NCBI GenBank assembly: GCA_025558075.1
Contig: JAHLKF010000008.1
Coordinates: forward strand, 558,001-622,000
Source: Gaertneriomyces semiglobifer
Taxonomy: Eukaryota > Chytridiomycota > Chytridiomycetes > Spizellomycetales > Spizellomycetaceae
Direction of reading: 5' to 3'
Length of the DNA: 64,000 nt
In this document: in pieces, positions 42,482 to 52,816 of the stretch
Layout: the number at the start of each line of letters is the position of its first letter
Position numbering within the stretch: the first letter of the stretch is position 1
Made by a program: the position numbers and the translations under genes
The notes under the pieces: generated by a model
The model's database searches: none
What the model saw: the letters and a program-made list of their open reading frames with translations, nothing else
What the model was told of the DNA's origin: nothing

Positions 42482-44478
42482 TCACCAATCCAGCCCTAAC
42501 CCATGCTTGACTCTATACTTCACTAAATCACTAATGGTAACAAGCCTAACGCCCCAGCGTTTCGCGAGAAGTTTTAAATCATCGCGCCTTGCCATCGGTC
42601 CGTGATCTAGCACGATCTCGCAAATCGCAGTCACCGGCCTTTTCCCAGCCAGCTTGGCAAAATCCAAGCCCGCTTCGGTGTGACCTACCCTTCTAAGAGT
42701 ACCTCCAGGAACTGGGCGCAGCGGGAACACATGTCCGGGGCGGACAAAATCATTCGCTTTAGCAGTGGGGTCGGCCAGCGCCCTGATAGTTCTTGACCGG
42801 TCCGCCGCAGATATGCCGGTGGTAGTTCCGTGCTTATAATCAGTAGAAACCGTGTACGCTGTGCGCAGAGACTCCGTGTTGTTCTGCACCATCTGCGGCA
42901 GCTGTAACTCGTCCAGTCGTGCGGGGTCCACTGTCACGCAAATCATTCCGCTGGTGTAACGGATCATAAAGGCCGCCTTCTCTGGCGTCAAATCTTCACC
43001 GGCGATGATAAGGTCACCTTCGTTTTCACGATCCTCATTGTCGACAACAATGAGAAATTCACCCTTGCCTGTACAGTGGCAGTTCTAATAACCGCAATGG
43101 ATGTGCCAATGATTTAAAAACACTTACGGAATGATTCAATAGCATCCTCAATGGTATCAAACTCGGCCTCTTCAGCTCCGTTGCGTAACGTTGGCATATC
43201 CGGAGTATTTGCTGACGCGTAGTACTTTTCCAAGGAGAGCGCTTGTAATGTGTTCGTCATCGGTCCGGCCGAATGATGCAAAGCGCCTTCTTTGAACACG
43301 GCATGCACAAACGAAGGGTCACTCCCATGTAAGAACAGCGACATCAATATGCCTGTAATGATAACTCGTCAGCAAAGCAATTCGATCTCACAGGGAAATC
43401 ACAAGCTACCTTTCGGGGTACATTGCCATTGAGGCTTTATCTTCACCAACATCAAATCTGCCCAAGCGCCCTCGCGAATAACACCAGCATCAAACAATCC
43501 AAGTAACTCGGCAGGGTTTGTAGTCACGCTTTGCAGTAAGTCTTTCAACGTTTGCTCATCGGCACCCCTGGGCAGCAACTATGAGTCGTTGTTGCAAGGC
43601 TTCACACAAGTGTAAAGCTTAACTCACCCAGATACCAAAAGGCGCGCTTCAATCTCCAACTCTCTCCATAAATTCGTTGAATTGAGAAGAACATTGCCAG
43701 TAGCGGTGACACGCTTGGCATGGCCACCGGTGGCTTGTTTGGCCCCCAGCCCACTGCTTGGGCAATATATGCTGTAGTGCGTGGTGGCCAAATTCCTCTC
43801 TTCCTTCGCATCTGTTGCATACGGATTGACCATCTTGGCAGAGAAAGTGTGTGAAGAGTCTCGTACGATTTCCGTAAGTTCTGGGCGACTATCCAATGGA
43901 ACGTATGTCGAGTCCTTGTCGTGTTCCGCGATGAAAGGAATAACGCACTGCGATGCTCCCGGAACTTGCTTCTGATAGGACTGCAATGGTTTCAAATCAG
44001 GACCATCGCCAAGAAGGGCTAACGTCGTCGTCCCCGTTGCAACCGCATTATCTACGGCATCGGATAGAATGGCCACAACATCCTCAGCTTGAACACGCGT
44101 AGACTAGATGTGACAGTGCATAATGGTTACTAACCGCCTTAGTGAGACTCAAGTGGCACACCCATGCACGGAACAATAGTTGCACGCATGGCGACCAAGC
44201 AGACGCAGGCATACCAGATCCAAGGCGGCTAGCACGTCCTCCGGAATGTCCGACTTTGTAAAAGCAACGGCGGCATTTACGAAACCCGGAAGAAGCAGGT
44301 ATCCACTGCAGTCAATCACAAGCGTATCCTTGTCCGCTATGCTTCCATTCTCGTTCGCCAGTGCCTCGCCAAGCGAAGCTATCCGACCTTTCTCTATCCG
44401 GACATTTCCGTTCTTTACAAAGTCCAGAGACTTCTCCTTGAAGTAGGCGACATTCTCAAACACAACCGGTCGCGACAT
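42482..44478 (-). CDS. RIB3: Fusion of an amidohydrolase-like domain with DHBP synthase (RIB3)
   Basis: Five exons (44478-44170, 44103-43628, 43567-43410, 43352-43128, 43068-42482) join in one continuous frame of 584 residues. Residues about 1-345 look like an amidohydrolase: MSRPVVFENVAYF start, LLLPGFVNA, then the C-terminal block TTNPAELLGLFDAGVIREGA...ADLMLV. The metal-binding HxH that should follow LPGFV is replaced by NAAVAF. Residues about 378-584 are a complete 3,4-dihydroxy-2-butanone-4-phosphate synthase: NEDRENEGDL, AADRSRTIRAL, RPGHVFPLR, GHTEAGLDFAKLAG. That enzyme converts ribulose 5-phosphate to the four-carbon unit of riboflavin. Internal methionines at about residues 346 and 367 could start a free RIB3, so two overlapping products remain possible. 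Confidence 0.85.
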
Positions 44479-45554
44479 CTTTTGCTATCTGTATTTCCAA
44501 GTCGACGGGTTGCTCGCTAAAATTATACAATTCAATCTGCCCAGAACAAGTGCTCTCTACACGACGGAGGCCGCTTTCTTCCACACGTAGACACTGAATG
44601 AACTGCCTCTCCCTTGCACACACACAAACACACACACACACAGTCTCTCGTCCTATGCCTCTGCTCGATGCGAGTTCTCTGCTCCAACAATCTTGCACCA
44701 GGTTTCAGGTCTATTTATAAATCCTATTTCGCCGATTGCAATGTCCAGCAAATCTGAAAACGCCCACGGGAGCGATCGGCTTCGCGAAACTGGAGCTGAC
44801 TCGATGGGAATCACGTCAATGACTCACTACCCTACACCTGGCGCGTGCCTCTCACGGGCGTGCACTTTGTATGCGTCCTTTGCTATTATGTGGGCACATC
44901 GCATAACGAGCAAGCACTTCATCTCACGACGAGGTCCGCAAGAGCATCCGCACCGGTTGGCTGCTGATACGTTTACTCGAACAAGATCCACATAACGACT
45001 TGGAGCGCAATACGTCATGTGGTGATTTGAGCACAGTCCATGGTCATCAAGACTTCGAAGCGTTGTCAGTCTGTTATGGTTTACCCACTGTCTTTGTTGA
45101 AGTCAAACTTGAATGCGTAAAGTTCTCTCGCATCCCGCTAACTACCAAATGACACAAAGTACAAGTGGGAGATAGATGCATAGCACGGGACACCTTATTC
45201 GTATGTGATCATCAACAGCAATGCCAACAGTCATCCATATGCCCTCGCAACCACTGGGAGACATTGCTTCCGCAACATAGACGGATGCGATTCTCGGTGG
45301 GCATATGCACAGCTGTGTATAATGTAGTAGGACGAACCTCGTACATACCCGCCAGGAATCCAGAATATAAATTCATCAGTGTCTGGACATTTGAGAAGCG
45401 CGACACGCCAACGCGCGAGTCACGTGATTTTTTCGAGAACGAGGGGACGAAAACTGGCGAAAATAGTCCAAAAAACACTTTGATCAAGGCTAGACTTCTG
45501 TATCGCCACGTCGACTCCTTGCGTCGGTCCGCGAAAAGTACATCAAAAGTCATC
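44479..45554. other. Divergent intergenic region
   Basis: About 1.1 kb between the starts of the RIB3 fusion (minus) and eL39 (plus). The short open frames have no domains. Promoters of both genes and the CA microsatellite lie here. Confidence 0.45.
44619..44642. repeat. (CA)n microsatellite
   Basis: CA dinucleotide run interrupted once by AA, in the leader region upstream of the RIB3 fusion gene. Confidence 0.85.
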
Positions 45555-45846
45555 ATGGTGAGGACAATGTAACAAGGTTCTATGCCGTCGTAATGTCGGT
45601 TGTTCTGACGAATGTGATGTCTTTTGGGATAACTAGCCGTCCAACAAGACTTTCCGCATCAAGCGCATTCTGGGGAAGAAGCAGAAGCAGAACCGCCCTA
45701 TTCCCAACTGGATCCGTCTCAGGACCGACAACACCATCAGGTATGGAATGCTACTGACGGCGTATCCAGCAGCGATCATTAACCGGAATTCACATAGGTA
45801 CAATGCCAAGCGTCGCCACTGGCGCCGTACCAAGCTCAACCTCTAA
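45555..45846 (+). CDS. RPL39: 60S ribosomal protein eL39
   Basis: Three exons: the bare ATG (45555-45557) followed at once by an intron, then 45638-45740 and 45798-45846. The product is 51 residues, the universal eL39 length, with [20 protein letters not shown] and the basic ending HWRRTKLNL. eL39 lines the wall of the peptide exit tunnel of the large ribosomal subunit. The first coding exon contributes only the start methionine; an intron directly at the start codon is common in fungal ribosomal protein genes and often supports high expression. It is too short to stand out without splicing. Confidence 0.95.
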
Positions 45847-46530
45847 GCGACGATCCGCACTGTGTCAGCTGAATTGGATGTTTGGGCTCATGGAGATGAT
45901 GTTGTCTGTTAGGAGTTTTTGATGTGCTCCGATAATAGACATGTCTGACCCGCACCTTCTCACTGTGATGATTGGAGAATGCATATCCCTAGTTTGTTTC
46001 AACCTACGTTTTCAGTGGACTTGCCGAGAGTTTGAGTGGATATAGGTGGATGTGATGGAGACTCGATACGCTTTCACCTAGAGACCAGTCGTTTGCTTGT
46101 GCTTCAGAGATGATGGGTATGAATAGAGACTATTCAGTCTGGGAGGACTTTGCCGAATGTTAGAATTACGAAACGACGACTGGGCTTGCTGTTGCAAGAG
46201 GACGTGATGTGGTATGTGGAACAACAGGAAGTTCAATACCCGTGGTACGGTGATTCCGGAAAATGCGATTGGCGGGTCTATTGTTACGCCGTGCTAGCTA
46301 ACCTTCGCGAATGCTGGCAGCATGCGGCATGATTACAACATCGTCTAGTTAGTCGTGACCATAATTGAGTACAGCACCACGTTCTACGATTTTGCCGCTT
46401 TATCAGTCGCTTGCATTGACCATCGCAACTCTTGAAACCGTGAGAATCATTCTATTGAGACCGCAAAGCTACGTGTCTCCGCATTGCGACTGGCGCCGCT
46501 GCAACACGGTATGCTGTGATTTAGACCATG
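45847..46530. other. Convergent 3' region
   Basis: Between the stop codons of eL39 and the unknown basic protein. Short frames only; nothing recognised. Confidence 0.45.
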
Positions 46531-47613
46531 TCAGTCTTGCTGTGACTCGTGCGTTTTGGACGGCAGATGTGCAGTAAATACTGGCTCCTGTTTCTTTTCA
46601 CAAACTTGGGTATCACTGTGTGCCATTTTTTTCCGCGATTGTTTGGCACCACCTGCGTCCGGATCCTCCTTGTGTTGGAATGTATCATTGCCATGCTCGA
46701 GAAGCTCCCGCCGTCGTCGACCTTTTATATCGTTGTCCCACCCCATTTCGTGGTACTGACGACTTCTTTGCACATTGCCTTTACGATCTTCGAAGAATGC
46801 GGCCTCATCATCCACTACGTGCTGGGCACGATGAGGTGAAGGGAGTGTTAGGAACCATTCCGCACTTGTGACATTCTCTCCGTCAGGAAGAGTGCTTATG
46901 TCGTAGCCACTCAGTCCAAAAGCCTTTCTGATTTGGTAATGGGAAGGTCTCTCCGAGCGATTGCGACAAGCCGATACGCCAGAGATGCCGGTTGGTTTGT
47001 CGTATGTGCCATACGACCGGGGGTTGGTCGCCTCATCGCGCCCCAGTTCCGGCAAAGCGGCAATATCTTCACTTGAGACTGTACCTAAAGGTGTCCCACA
47101 CGCATCGTAATGTTTCAGTTTGAATTCTTGAATGGCCTCCCGAGTCCTCTTCTTTGATGCTTCCTGCTTTGCAATGCGTTTTTTCTTGCAATGACGTTTC
47201 AATGCTTTCCAGTCTTTAGAAGTCCATTCATAGGAGGGTTTGTGAAGTTGGGGCGGCAAAGACATGTCGTACTTTGACTCTGCCACACGAGTACGGGGTG
47301 CATTCGCCAAGTAGTTTTCAGATGACGACTTGTGCTCCGGCCATTCTACTTCCAAGGCATCTATCAGAGTTGCCCGTACCGGCGTTCGGTCGATACAAAA
47401 GCCATCGTTCTGGTGGACCGGTACCGACGTTCGGTCGATATAAAAGCTATCGTTTGTGTCGACCTCTGCCCCATTGCAGGATGCAAGCTCGTCACTTTTG
47501 GCCATGCCTGATGAATACGTGCTTTGAGACTTTTGGGCGGGCGTGGATATTGGCCAATCAGTGTCCATGCGGGAGTCCACACCGTCAACATCGACGGGTT
47601 CAGTGCCAGGCAT
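46531..47613 (-). CDS. Unrecognised basic, hydrophilic protein (about 360 aa)
   Basis: Open frame of 360 residues from the ATG at 47611-47613. The frame is open further upstream to 47709 without an ATG, so a 5' exon is possible. The centre is strongly basic (WKALKRHCKKKRIAKQEASK), fitting a nuclear or nucleolar protein. A 15-residue motif containing FxIDRT(S/P)V is repeated twice (about 47400-47460). The C terminus has a conserved-looking block (AEWFLTLPSPHRAQ, RQYHEMGWDNDIKGRRRREL). No family is recognised. Upstream on the same strand, 47720-47790 contains paired Cys/His codons that could be a U1-type zinc finger exon, but I could not prove the join. Confidence 0.6.
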   Translation of the reverse strand: MPGTEPVDVDGVDSRMDTDWPISTPAQKSQSTYSSGMAKSDELASCNGAEVDTNDSFYIDRTSVPVHQNDGFCIDRTPVRATLIDALEVEWPEHKSSSENYLANAPRTRVAESKYDMSLPPQLHKPSYEWTSKDWKALKRHCKKKRIAKQEASKKRTREAIQEFKLKHYDACGTPLGTVSSEDIAALPELGRDEATNPRSYGTYDKPTGISGVSACRNRSERPSHYQIRKAFGLSGYDISTLPDGENVTSAEWFLTLPSPHRAQHVVDDEAAFFEDRKGNVQRSRQYHEMGWDNDIKGRRRRELLEHGNDTFQHKEDPDAGGAKQSRKKMAHSDTQVCEKKQEPVFTAHLPSKTHESQQD

Positions 47614-48248
47614 TTTCTGGCATTGCACGCCAGACCCAACGGCTTTGGTTGCTGTTTCCTTTATCTGCGACCTTTTGATGTCCACGGTAGCTTTTTCCCA
47701 CGCGTGCAATTAACGAGATGGAAATCCCATGCGTGCTTACATGTGACACATCGATACGCTGCATGCAATATAGGCATCGACATGTAATATTATTATGTAA
47801 ATGGCCATGCCGACAACAAGCTTTGCGTCGAAAGCACGCAACCCATGTATATATATTCCAAGCCGCTGAAGACGAGCTTGTTAGCCCTTATTGTATCGTG
47901 AGGAGTAAAAAGGAGTATATGGTGAATTAAAGGGAGGAGCGCTGCAGCTTCAGTCAAAAGAATATATTTTGCAAAAGGTCACATTTTATCAGTTAGAAGA
48001 ACGAAGAGGCCATCAAAGAACAACCAGTGTGTCTTTGTCAAATTGAGAATCTAATATTCATGGTCATGAAACATCAACACAAAAGTCCCTTCAGGGTAAA
48101 AAAAGCCGCGAGGATTTAAAGTGACGCCCACTATGTACAATTGCGTCCTTAACGGAACATACAGTCAATGCAGCACTCAGTGCTATAATGGCAAAAATAT
48201 GTGGTTAATGACATGGCCAATGCACAACTAACATGGCGAACAATAAAC
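47614..48248. other. Intergenic region
   Basis: Between the start of the unknown basic protein and the stop of the subtilase. AT-rich, with nothing recognised apart from the possible extra 5' exon mentioned for the preceding gene. Confidence 0.4.
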
Positions 48249-49650
48249 CTACCATGCCGGGTCAAACAAGCACTGGGGGAAGGGGCAGACGCCATCTCCC
48301 GGGTTGGGTTCAGTGGGGTCGTTTGGCGGAAGAGGAGCAGGCTCTGCAGGCTCATCATCTGGAATAGTCCCACCATTCACGCCATTGAACAGGAAAATGT
48401 TGGGAGTGCGTGACAGACTGCCTGTAATCTTGTCCTTGGAACCAATAACCTTCAAGTATGTTTCGACTTCAGCAGGAGAGGTAAAGTTGCCTTCTGCAAG
48501 GGCGAGAGCAACGACACCGGCAACATGCGGTGTTGCCATGGATGTCCCAGAGATAGTGTTCGTCCGGCCGTTGTTCCATGTCGACGTGATGTCAACACCC
48601 GGGGCAATGATGTCAACACAAGAGCCCTTTTCGGAGAAGGAGGCGATCCGGTCAGAACTGTCAGATGCGGCCACAGTGATCGCTTCGGGAACACGAGCAG
48701 GAGAGAGCTTGCAAGCATCTCCACCAGAGTTACCCGCGGCAATGGCAAAAGTGACACCAGCACGAATAGCGGCTTGAACAGCGCGATCCAATGTAGTAGA
48801 GGCGCCACCACCAAGGGACATGTTCGCCACAGATTTGCGGCCAGTCCTGGGAGCTGCCGTGGCAACGTATTCGATTCCAGCAATGACATCCGAGGTCGTT
48901 CCGGAACCGCGCGCGTCAAGAACTTTGACGGCAATCAAGTTCACCTTCTTTGCAACACCAAAGGTCTTGGAACCAATGGTACCGGCAACATGAGTACCGT
49001 GTCCATTTCCATCGTTATCACCATCGGTCGTGAAACTCTTGCCAAGAACGGCGCGACCTTCAAAGTCAGGATGGTCGACGAAAATACCTGTGTCGATGAT
49101 GTAGGCGTCGACGCCTTCACCAGCAGAAGACGGGTATTCGTAGTTCTTAGAAAGTGGCAGTTTACGCGTGCTGATTCGCTGCAAACCCCATGACGGTGGG
49201 TTCTTTTGAGAATCCAAGATGCTGACGATCTTGTCTTCCTCAATGTAGGCAACGGATGGGTCATCCATAAGAGCCTTGACGGCTGCACCAGGTAACTTGG
49301 CAGAGTAACCCTTGAAGTCACCAAAGTTGTACAAGTGTCTTACTCCGTATGCCTCATAATTCGATCTTGCTCGTGAACCATCTTGAACGTTCAAGGCGAG
49401 ACTGGGAACGACGGCAGTTTGCACCCAGCTCAAATGGGAGGAAACTAGTAATGACATCAGGACATCAGTTTCTCGCGGCAATAAAGACAGGGAGGAGCAA
49501 CTCACAGGAATCCTTGGTAATATCGTCCTTTAGAACAACAATGTATTGCTCAGGAACAGACGCCCCAACGAGGTTCTCAAGAGGCGAGGCAACGACAAGT
49601 GTGCAAGCATTTGCCAAAAAGATGGCAAGGGCAGCGAGGCGGACGCGCAT
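48249..49650 (-). CDS. Secreted subtilisin-like serine protease (proteinase K group)
   Basis: Two exons with an intron at about 49505-49445. Residues 1-22 form a signal peptide (MRVRLAALAIFLANACTLVVA). An inhibitor-I9 propeptide follows (EQYIVVLKDDI...AYIEEDKIVSI), then a peptidase S8 domain with the full catalytic triad: Asp in IIDTGIFVDH, His in GNGHGTHVAGT and Ser in SGTSMATPHVAG. The oxyanion Asn lies in AAGNSGGD. The mature enzyme resembles proteinase K and cuticle-degrading or cerevisin-type fungal proteases. A Pro/Glu/Asp-rich C-terminal tail ends in a short Cys-containing segment. It would be exported and self-activated; it is probably nutritional. Confidence 0.93.
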
Positions 49651-50119
49651 AGTGCAGGTATCAAAGAAGCTTTACTGAGTAGTTGGGCGTAATAAAGGTA
49701 TAATCGCTTTTTCTCTCTTCCGTCAGCCAAGTGTGTGTGTTATATGTACACAGCGTCGTTTCTAGTATTCGCAGATTACGCGGATGAGCAAAACTTGGTA
49801 ATAATGCGGGTACGTGGATTGTCCAGCAACAATTCCTGCGACACTTGGTGTTCTAGCAATAATGCAGCACCAGTGTGGAAACGAAGGTGGTGTGGTTGAA
49901 TGGACAGTATAAGTAGGTCACAAGAAAAGTTGCTGGGAGTCTTGGCTTGGCTCGAGAGAGAGTTTTATAATACAATTACAATTATAACGAAACGACGACG
50001 GACTAGGGAGGCGGACCGCGAGCGACGTGAGCCTTTTTAAATACTTTTTGGCTCTGTCGCAAGACTTGCAATGAATTGAGTGACGACTTGCCTCCCGCGT
50101 GTTGCGAGTGTCTTGGCGA

Positions 50120-50140
50120 GTGTGTGTGTGTGTGTGTGTG
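50120..50140. repeat. (GT)n microsatellite
   Basis: Uninterrupted GT run of about ten units; a second run lies at 50205-50222. Confidence 0.9.
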
Positions 50141-50204
50141 GGTCAGTCAGGAGCCAATTTCAGAACAACAAAGGGGGAATATAGGTCAGTTGGTCCTTTT
50201 GCAC

Positions 50205-50222
50205 TGTGTGTGTGTGTGTGTG
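50205..50222. repeat. (GT)n microsatellite
   Basis: Uninterrupted TG run of about nine units, 65 bases from the first. Confidence 0.9.
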
Positions 50223-51293
50223 GCTCCTTTTCCTTGGAAGATTACTCCCACCGCTTGGCCATTGCTTACTAGTAGCTTACTATCGCAGAGTATCTCGTAA
50301 TAAGAGATGCTTATCTGTGGTCGTTGTTGCCCAATTGTGAAATTGAATTAAATTGACGTCGGAATGGTCGACGGTCGGGGCGGATGACCTTTGTCGCGAG
50401 ATGCATGACCCACAGACAGAACAACAACCCCCCGAGCGCATGCCCAAATTTGGGTACCGCGGGGAAGCCAATGAATATGATGAGGCTCGCCGCCCCAAAC
50501 AAGCGTCGTATGACATGATTCATTCTGCATTCCTGAATCTGGATTACCCCAACCACGGTCCACGCCCTTCCTAATGATGAACGGGAATAAACTAATAATC
50601 GGGTGCATGAATAATCGCTCCATTATGCATGCCATAATCATGACCCCAAATGCGCGTACGTAATCACTGACACCTTTGCCAAATGTGTCATGGCCAACCC
50701 CATTTTTGGATAGATGAATGTCACGTGAACTGTACCTCTTATTGCATGACTGTGCCGCATCGAACACGTGCCTGCAATCACCGACCGGCGACCGGAGTCA
50801 CCGGACGCGTCCGCCTCGCGCCTATAAAAGGCCAGCGACCTGTCAATCAACTCTTGGTGTCTTCCGTCCTGTGGTGTCACTTCCGATATCAATCCCCACC
50901 ACTAAGCACGGCCTGCAGCATGATGCTACCGCCAATCTGCTCCTGTTCGGCCCGCTTGTCCCGCTTGTGCGTCGATGGGACTTGACCTTGCCGCCGCTGA
51001 TTCCTGCCTTAACTGCCACCTGTCGTTTCGGATGCGCGTTCTTCTTCCTTTTCATGCAGTAGGTGGTCACGTATCCCGCTTTTTGACAGCAAGATTTCTC
51101 ACATATAAACGGTGTTGTCTAGAGTCCCTCCCCCCCCCTTTTTCTGTACTGTTCAGGTCTTCTGCTTGTCCTCTTTTCCTCTTTCTTTACTTTCCCCTAC
51201 TCCATCTTTTGCCGTTTTACGCCCTTGACTAGAAAAGGTGAGTAATCACTTAGCAATGAAGTCATAGACGGTGTCAGCTACTCTGCAAAGTCT

Positions 51294-51775
51294 CTGCTGG
51301 GGCTTGGCGGGTACTCCTATCTAGCTGAGCGAGGTATCTATCGGGCTTCGGCTGCTGGGACCTTTGCTAAGCGGGGGATGCGGGTCAAGTATCTATCCGG
51401 GCGGGAGATGGAAGCAGCCTGAGCAGCTCGCTGGGACGCCGCGGGTACTCCTATCTAGCTGGAGTGAGGTATCTATCGGGCTCCGGCTGCTGGGGCCTTC
51501 ACTACACGCGGGGGATGCAGGCAGGCGTATCTTCGGAGTGACACTAGGCAGGTCTGCTGGGGCACAGCGGGCAACTCTATCTACTGGGTGCGGTATCTAT
51601 CGGGCTTCGGTCGCTGGGGCTTCACTTCGGGGGGAGTTGCGGGCTGTTGTATCTGCGGGGCTTGCCGCTGGACACGGTATATGCTGGGGCGGGGCGGGCA
51701 ATCCTTTCTAAGCTTCATATCATTCGCAAGCGGGGGATGCGGGCCTTTGTATCTACGAGGTTCACTCCAGTAGTC
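51294..51775 (+). repeat. ~130-bp tandem repeat array inside a probable leader intron
   Basis: About 3.6 imperfect copies of a 127-133-base unit start near 51294, 51427, 51554 and 51683. Shared blocks include CTGCTGGGGC, GTATCTATCGGGCT and GCGGGGGATGCGGGC. The array lies between a good donor (GTGAGT, 51238) and a good acceptor (GATTACAG, ending 51808). Confidence 0.8.
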
Positions 51776-51809
51776 GAGCTTCGAAGCTAATATGTATGGT
51801 GATTACAGG

Positions 51810-52719
51810 ATGCCCTGCAACGCTCGACTAGGCAGACTGGAGCCTTTAACAGTTACCGGCATCGAGGCTATTCAGACGGACGTGGCCCTTCCGCAACCGC
51901 TTTCCCCGATTTGGAATGCGCTGGCGGACCTCGTGGATCGAAATCTTGCCAGATACGCACTTAGGGACAAGGAGTGTTCATGTCCTAGTCATTGTATCCT
52001 TACCGTATATCTCGACCGGGTCCAAGCCGTCGTCTAGGATCGCATGAAAAACCTTGTAGTCGATGCGCTTCCGACGAGCACACCAGTGGCTGCTCATCTT
52101 GCAACCAGATGGGTGGTTTATGCAATACCTCATGCATCTATCTCTTTTGAGAAGTGATTTTTGGTTCGTCGGTCCTTGTAGACTCTGGTACACTGCCATG
52201 CGGACTGCCGGGCACCTTCAACCGGATATTATCTCATCCGTGCATTTCGACGCATTCCACGACCGGTATCGGTATGCTTCTTGCGTTTCCCTTCCTACTT
52301 CTGCGCACCACTTGCTGACGATTTAATTGCCGTTTAGAGTCTGTTTGCACTTCTCTTCGCATACCGATCTTCAAGCTTTCGCCGACGCAAACAGCACGGC
52401 CAGCGTTCGAGGCCGCCATTACGGGAGGCCGGAAATATTCTTTGGGACTCAGCCTTGGTTTGGCGTGCCGACGGGGCCCGCCCCGCGGGCGGATCCCGAG
52501 GACGCCGTAGGGCAGCAAGTGGCGGTTTTGGGCAGACCAGCTACGGACCAAGCGTTGATGGACGCACTCACCGCCCATGGAACGTGGTTGGCGCAAGTGC
52601 CGGCCGGAACTGCGGTTGCACCGCGGGGAATACAAATGGCTTTGGTAAGCCTCCTTCAGTTTATGCCGGAGGAGCAAGCGCTAGACTTGGTGAGATCCTA
52701 TTTTGGTCATGACGCTTGA
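51810..52719 (+). CDS. Orphan 260-residue protein
   Basis: ATG at 51810, two bases after an AG acceptor. Exons 51810-52004, 52060-52265 and 52338-52719 join in phase to 260 residues; a second donor at 52020 would add five. The N-terminal part contains a small Cys cluster (CSCPSHC). The middle is hydrophobic and aromatic (WLLILQPDGWFMQYLMHLSL). The C-terminal exon is more GC-rich, with GRPEIFFGTQPWFGVP and a helical end EEQALDLVRSYFG. No family recognised. The gene is flanked by unusual structures: a tandem-repeat intron 5' and a 34-bp hairpin starting five bases after its stop. Some of the exon choices are inferred from phase and splice motifs alone. Confidence 0.6.
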
Positions 52720-52724
52720 CTTAG

Positions 52725-52816
52725 ACTTTCGTGGAAACTCAATAACTTGAAACACATACGAACTGGAACTGGATAATAGAAATATGTGTTTCAAGTTATT
52801 GAGTTTCAACGAAAGT
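52725..52816. repeat. 34-bp inverted repeat (hairpin) with 24-base loop
   Basis: Left arm 52725-52758 and right arm 52783-52816 are reverse complements with a single mismatch. Transcribed, they would form one long stem. The arms start five bases after the orphan gene's stop codon. Confidence 0.92.

Larger units (their letters stand above)
49651..51237. other. Long divergent region between the subtilase and the orphan gene
   Basis: No supported coding sequence. It holds two GT microsatellites, a TATAAAAG at 50823-50830 and a TATAAA at 51104-51109. The latter sits about 130 bases before the GTGAGT at 51238 and could serve the orphan transcript. A pyrimidine-rich tract (about 51125-51215) follows. 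Confidence 0.45.

Noticed and set aside
42482..44478. Two independent genes, an amidohydrolase and RIB3, as the only model
   Set aside because: The exon holding the RIB3 start also holds the amidohydrolase end in the same frame with no stop, and splice phases agree on both sides; a fusion is the simpler reading, although an internal start remains possible.
48304..49193. Long plus-strand frames opposite the subtilase
   Set aside because: Antisense shadows of a clear S8 protease with intact triad.
51364..51711. 115-codon frame through the tandem repeat
   Set aside because: It follows from the repeat lacking stops in one frame; the repeats are imperfect, not multiples of three in length, and lie within a probable intron.
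51294..51775. CRISPR-like array
   Set aside because: The units are long, directly adjacent and imperfect, with no short repeats or unique spacers, and the genome is eukaryotic.
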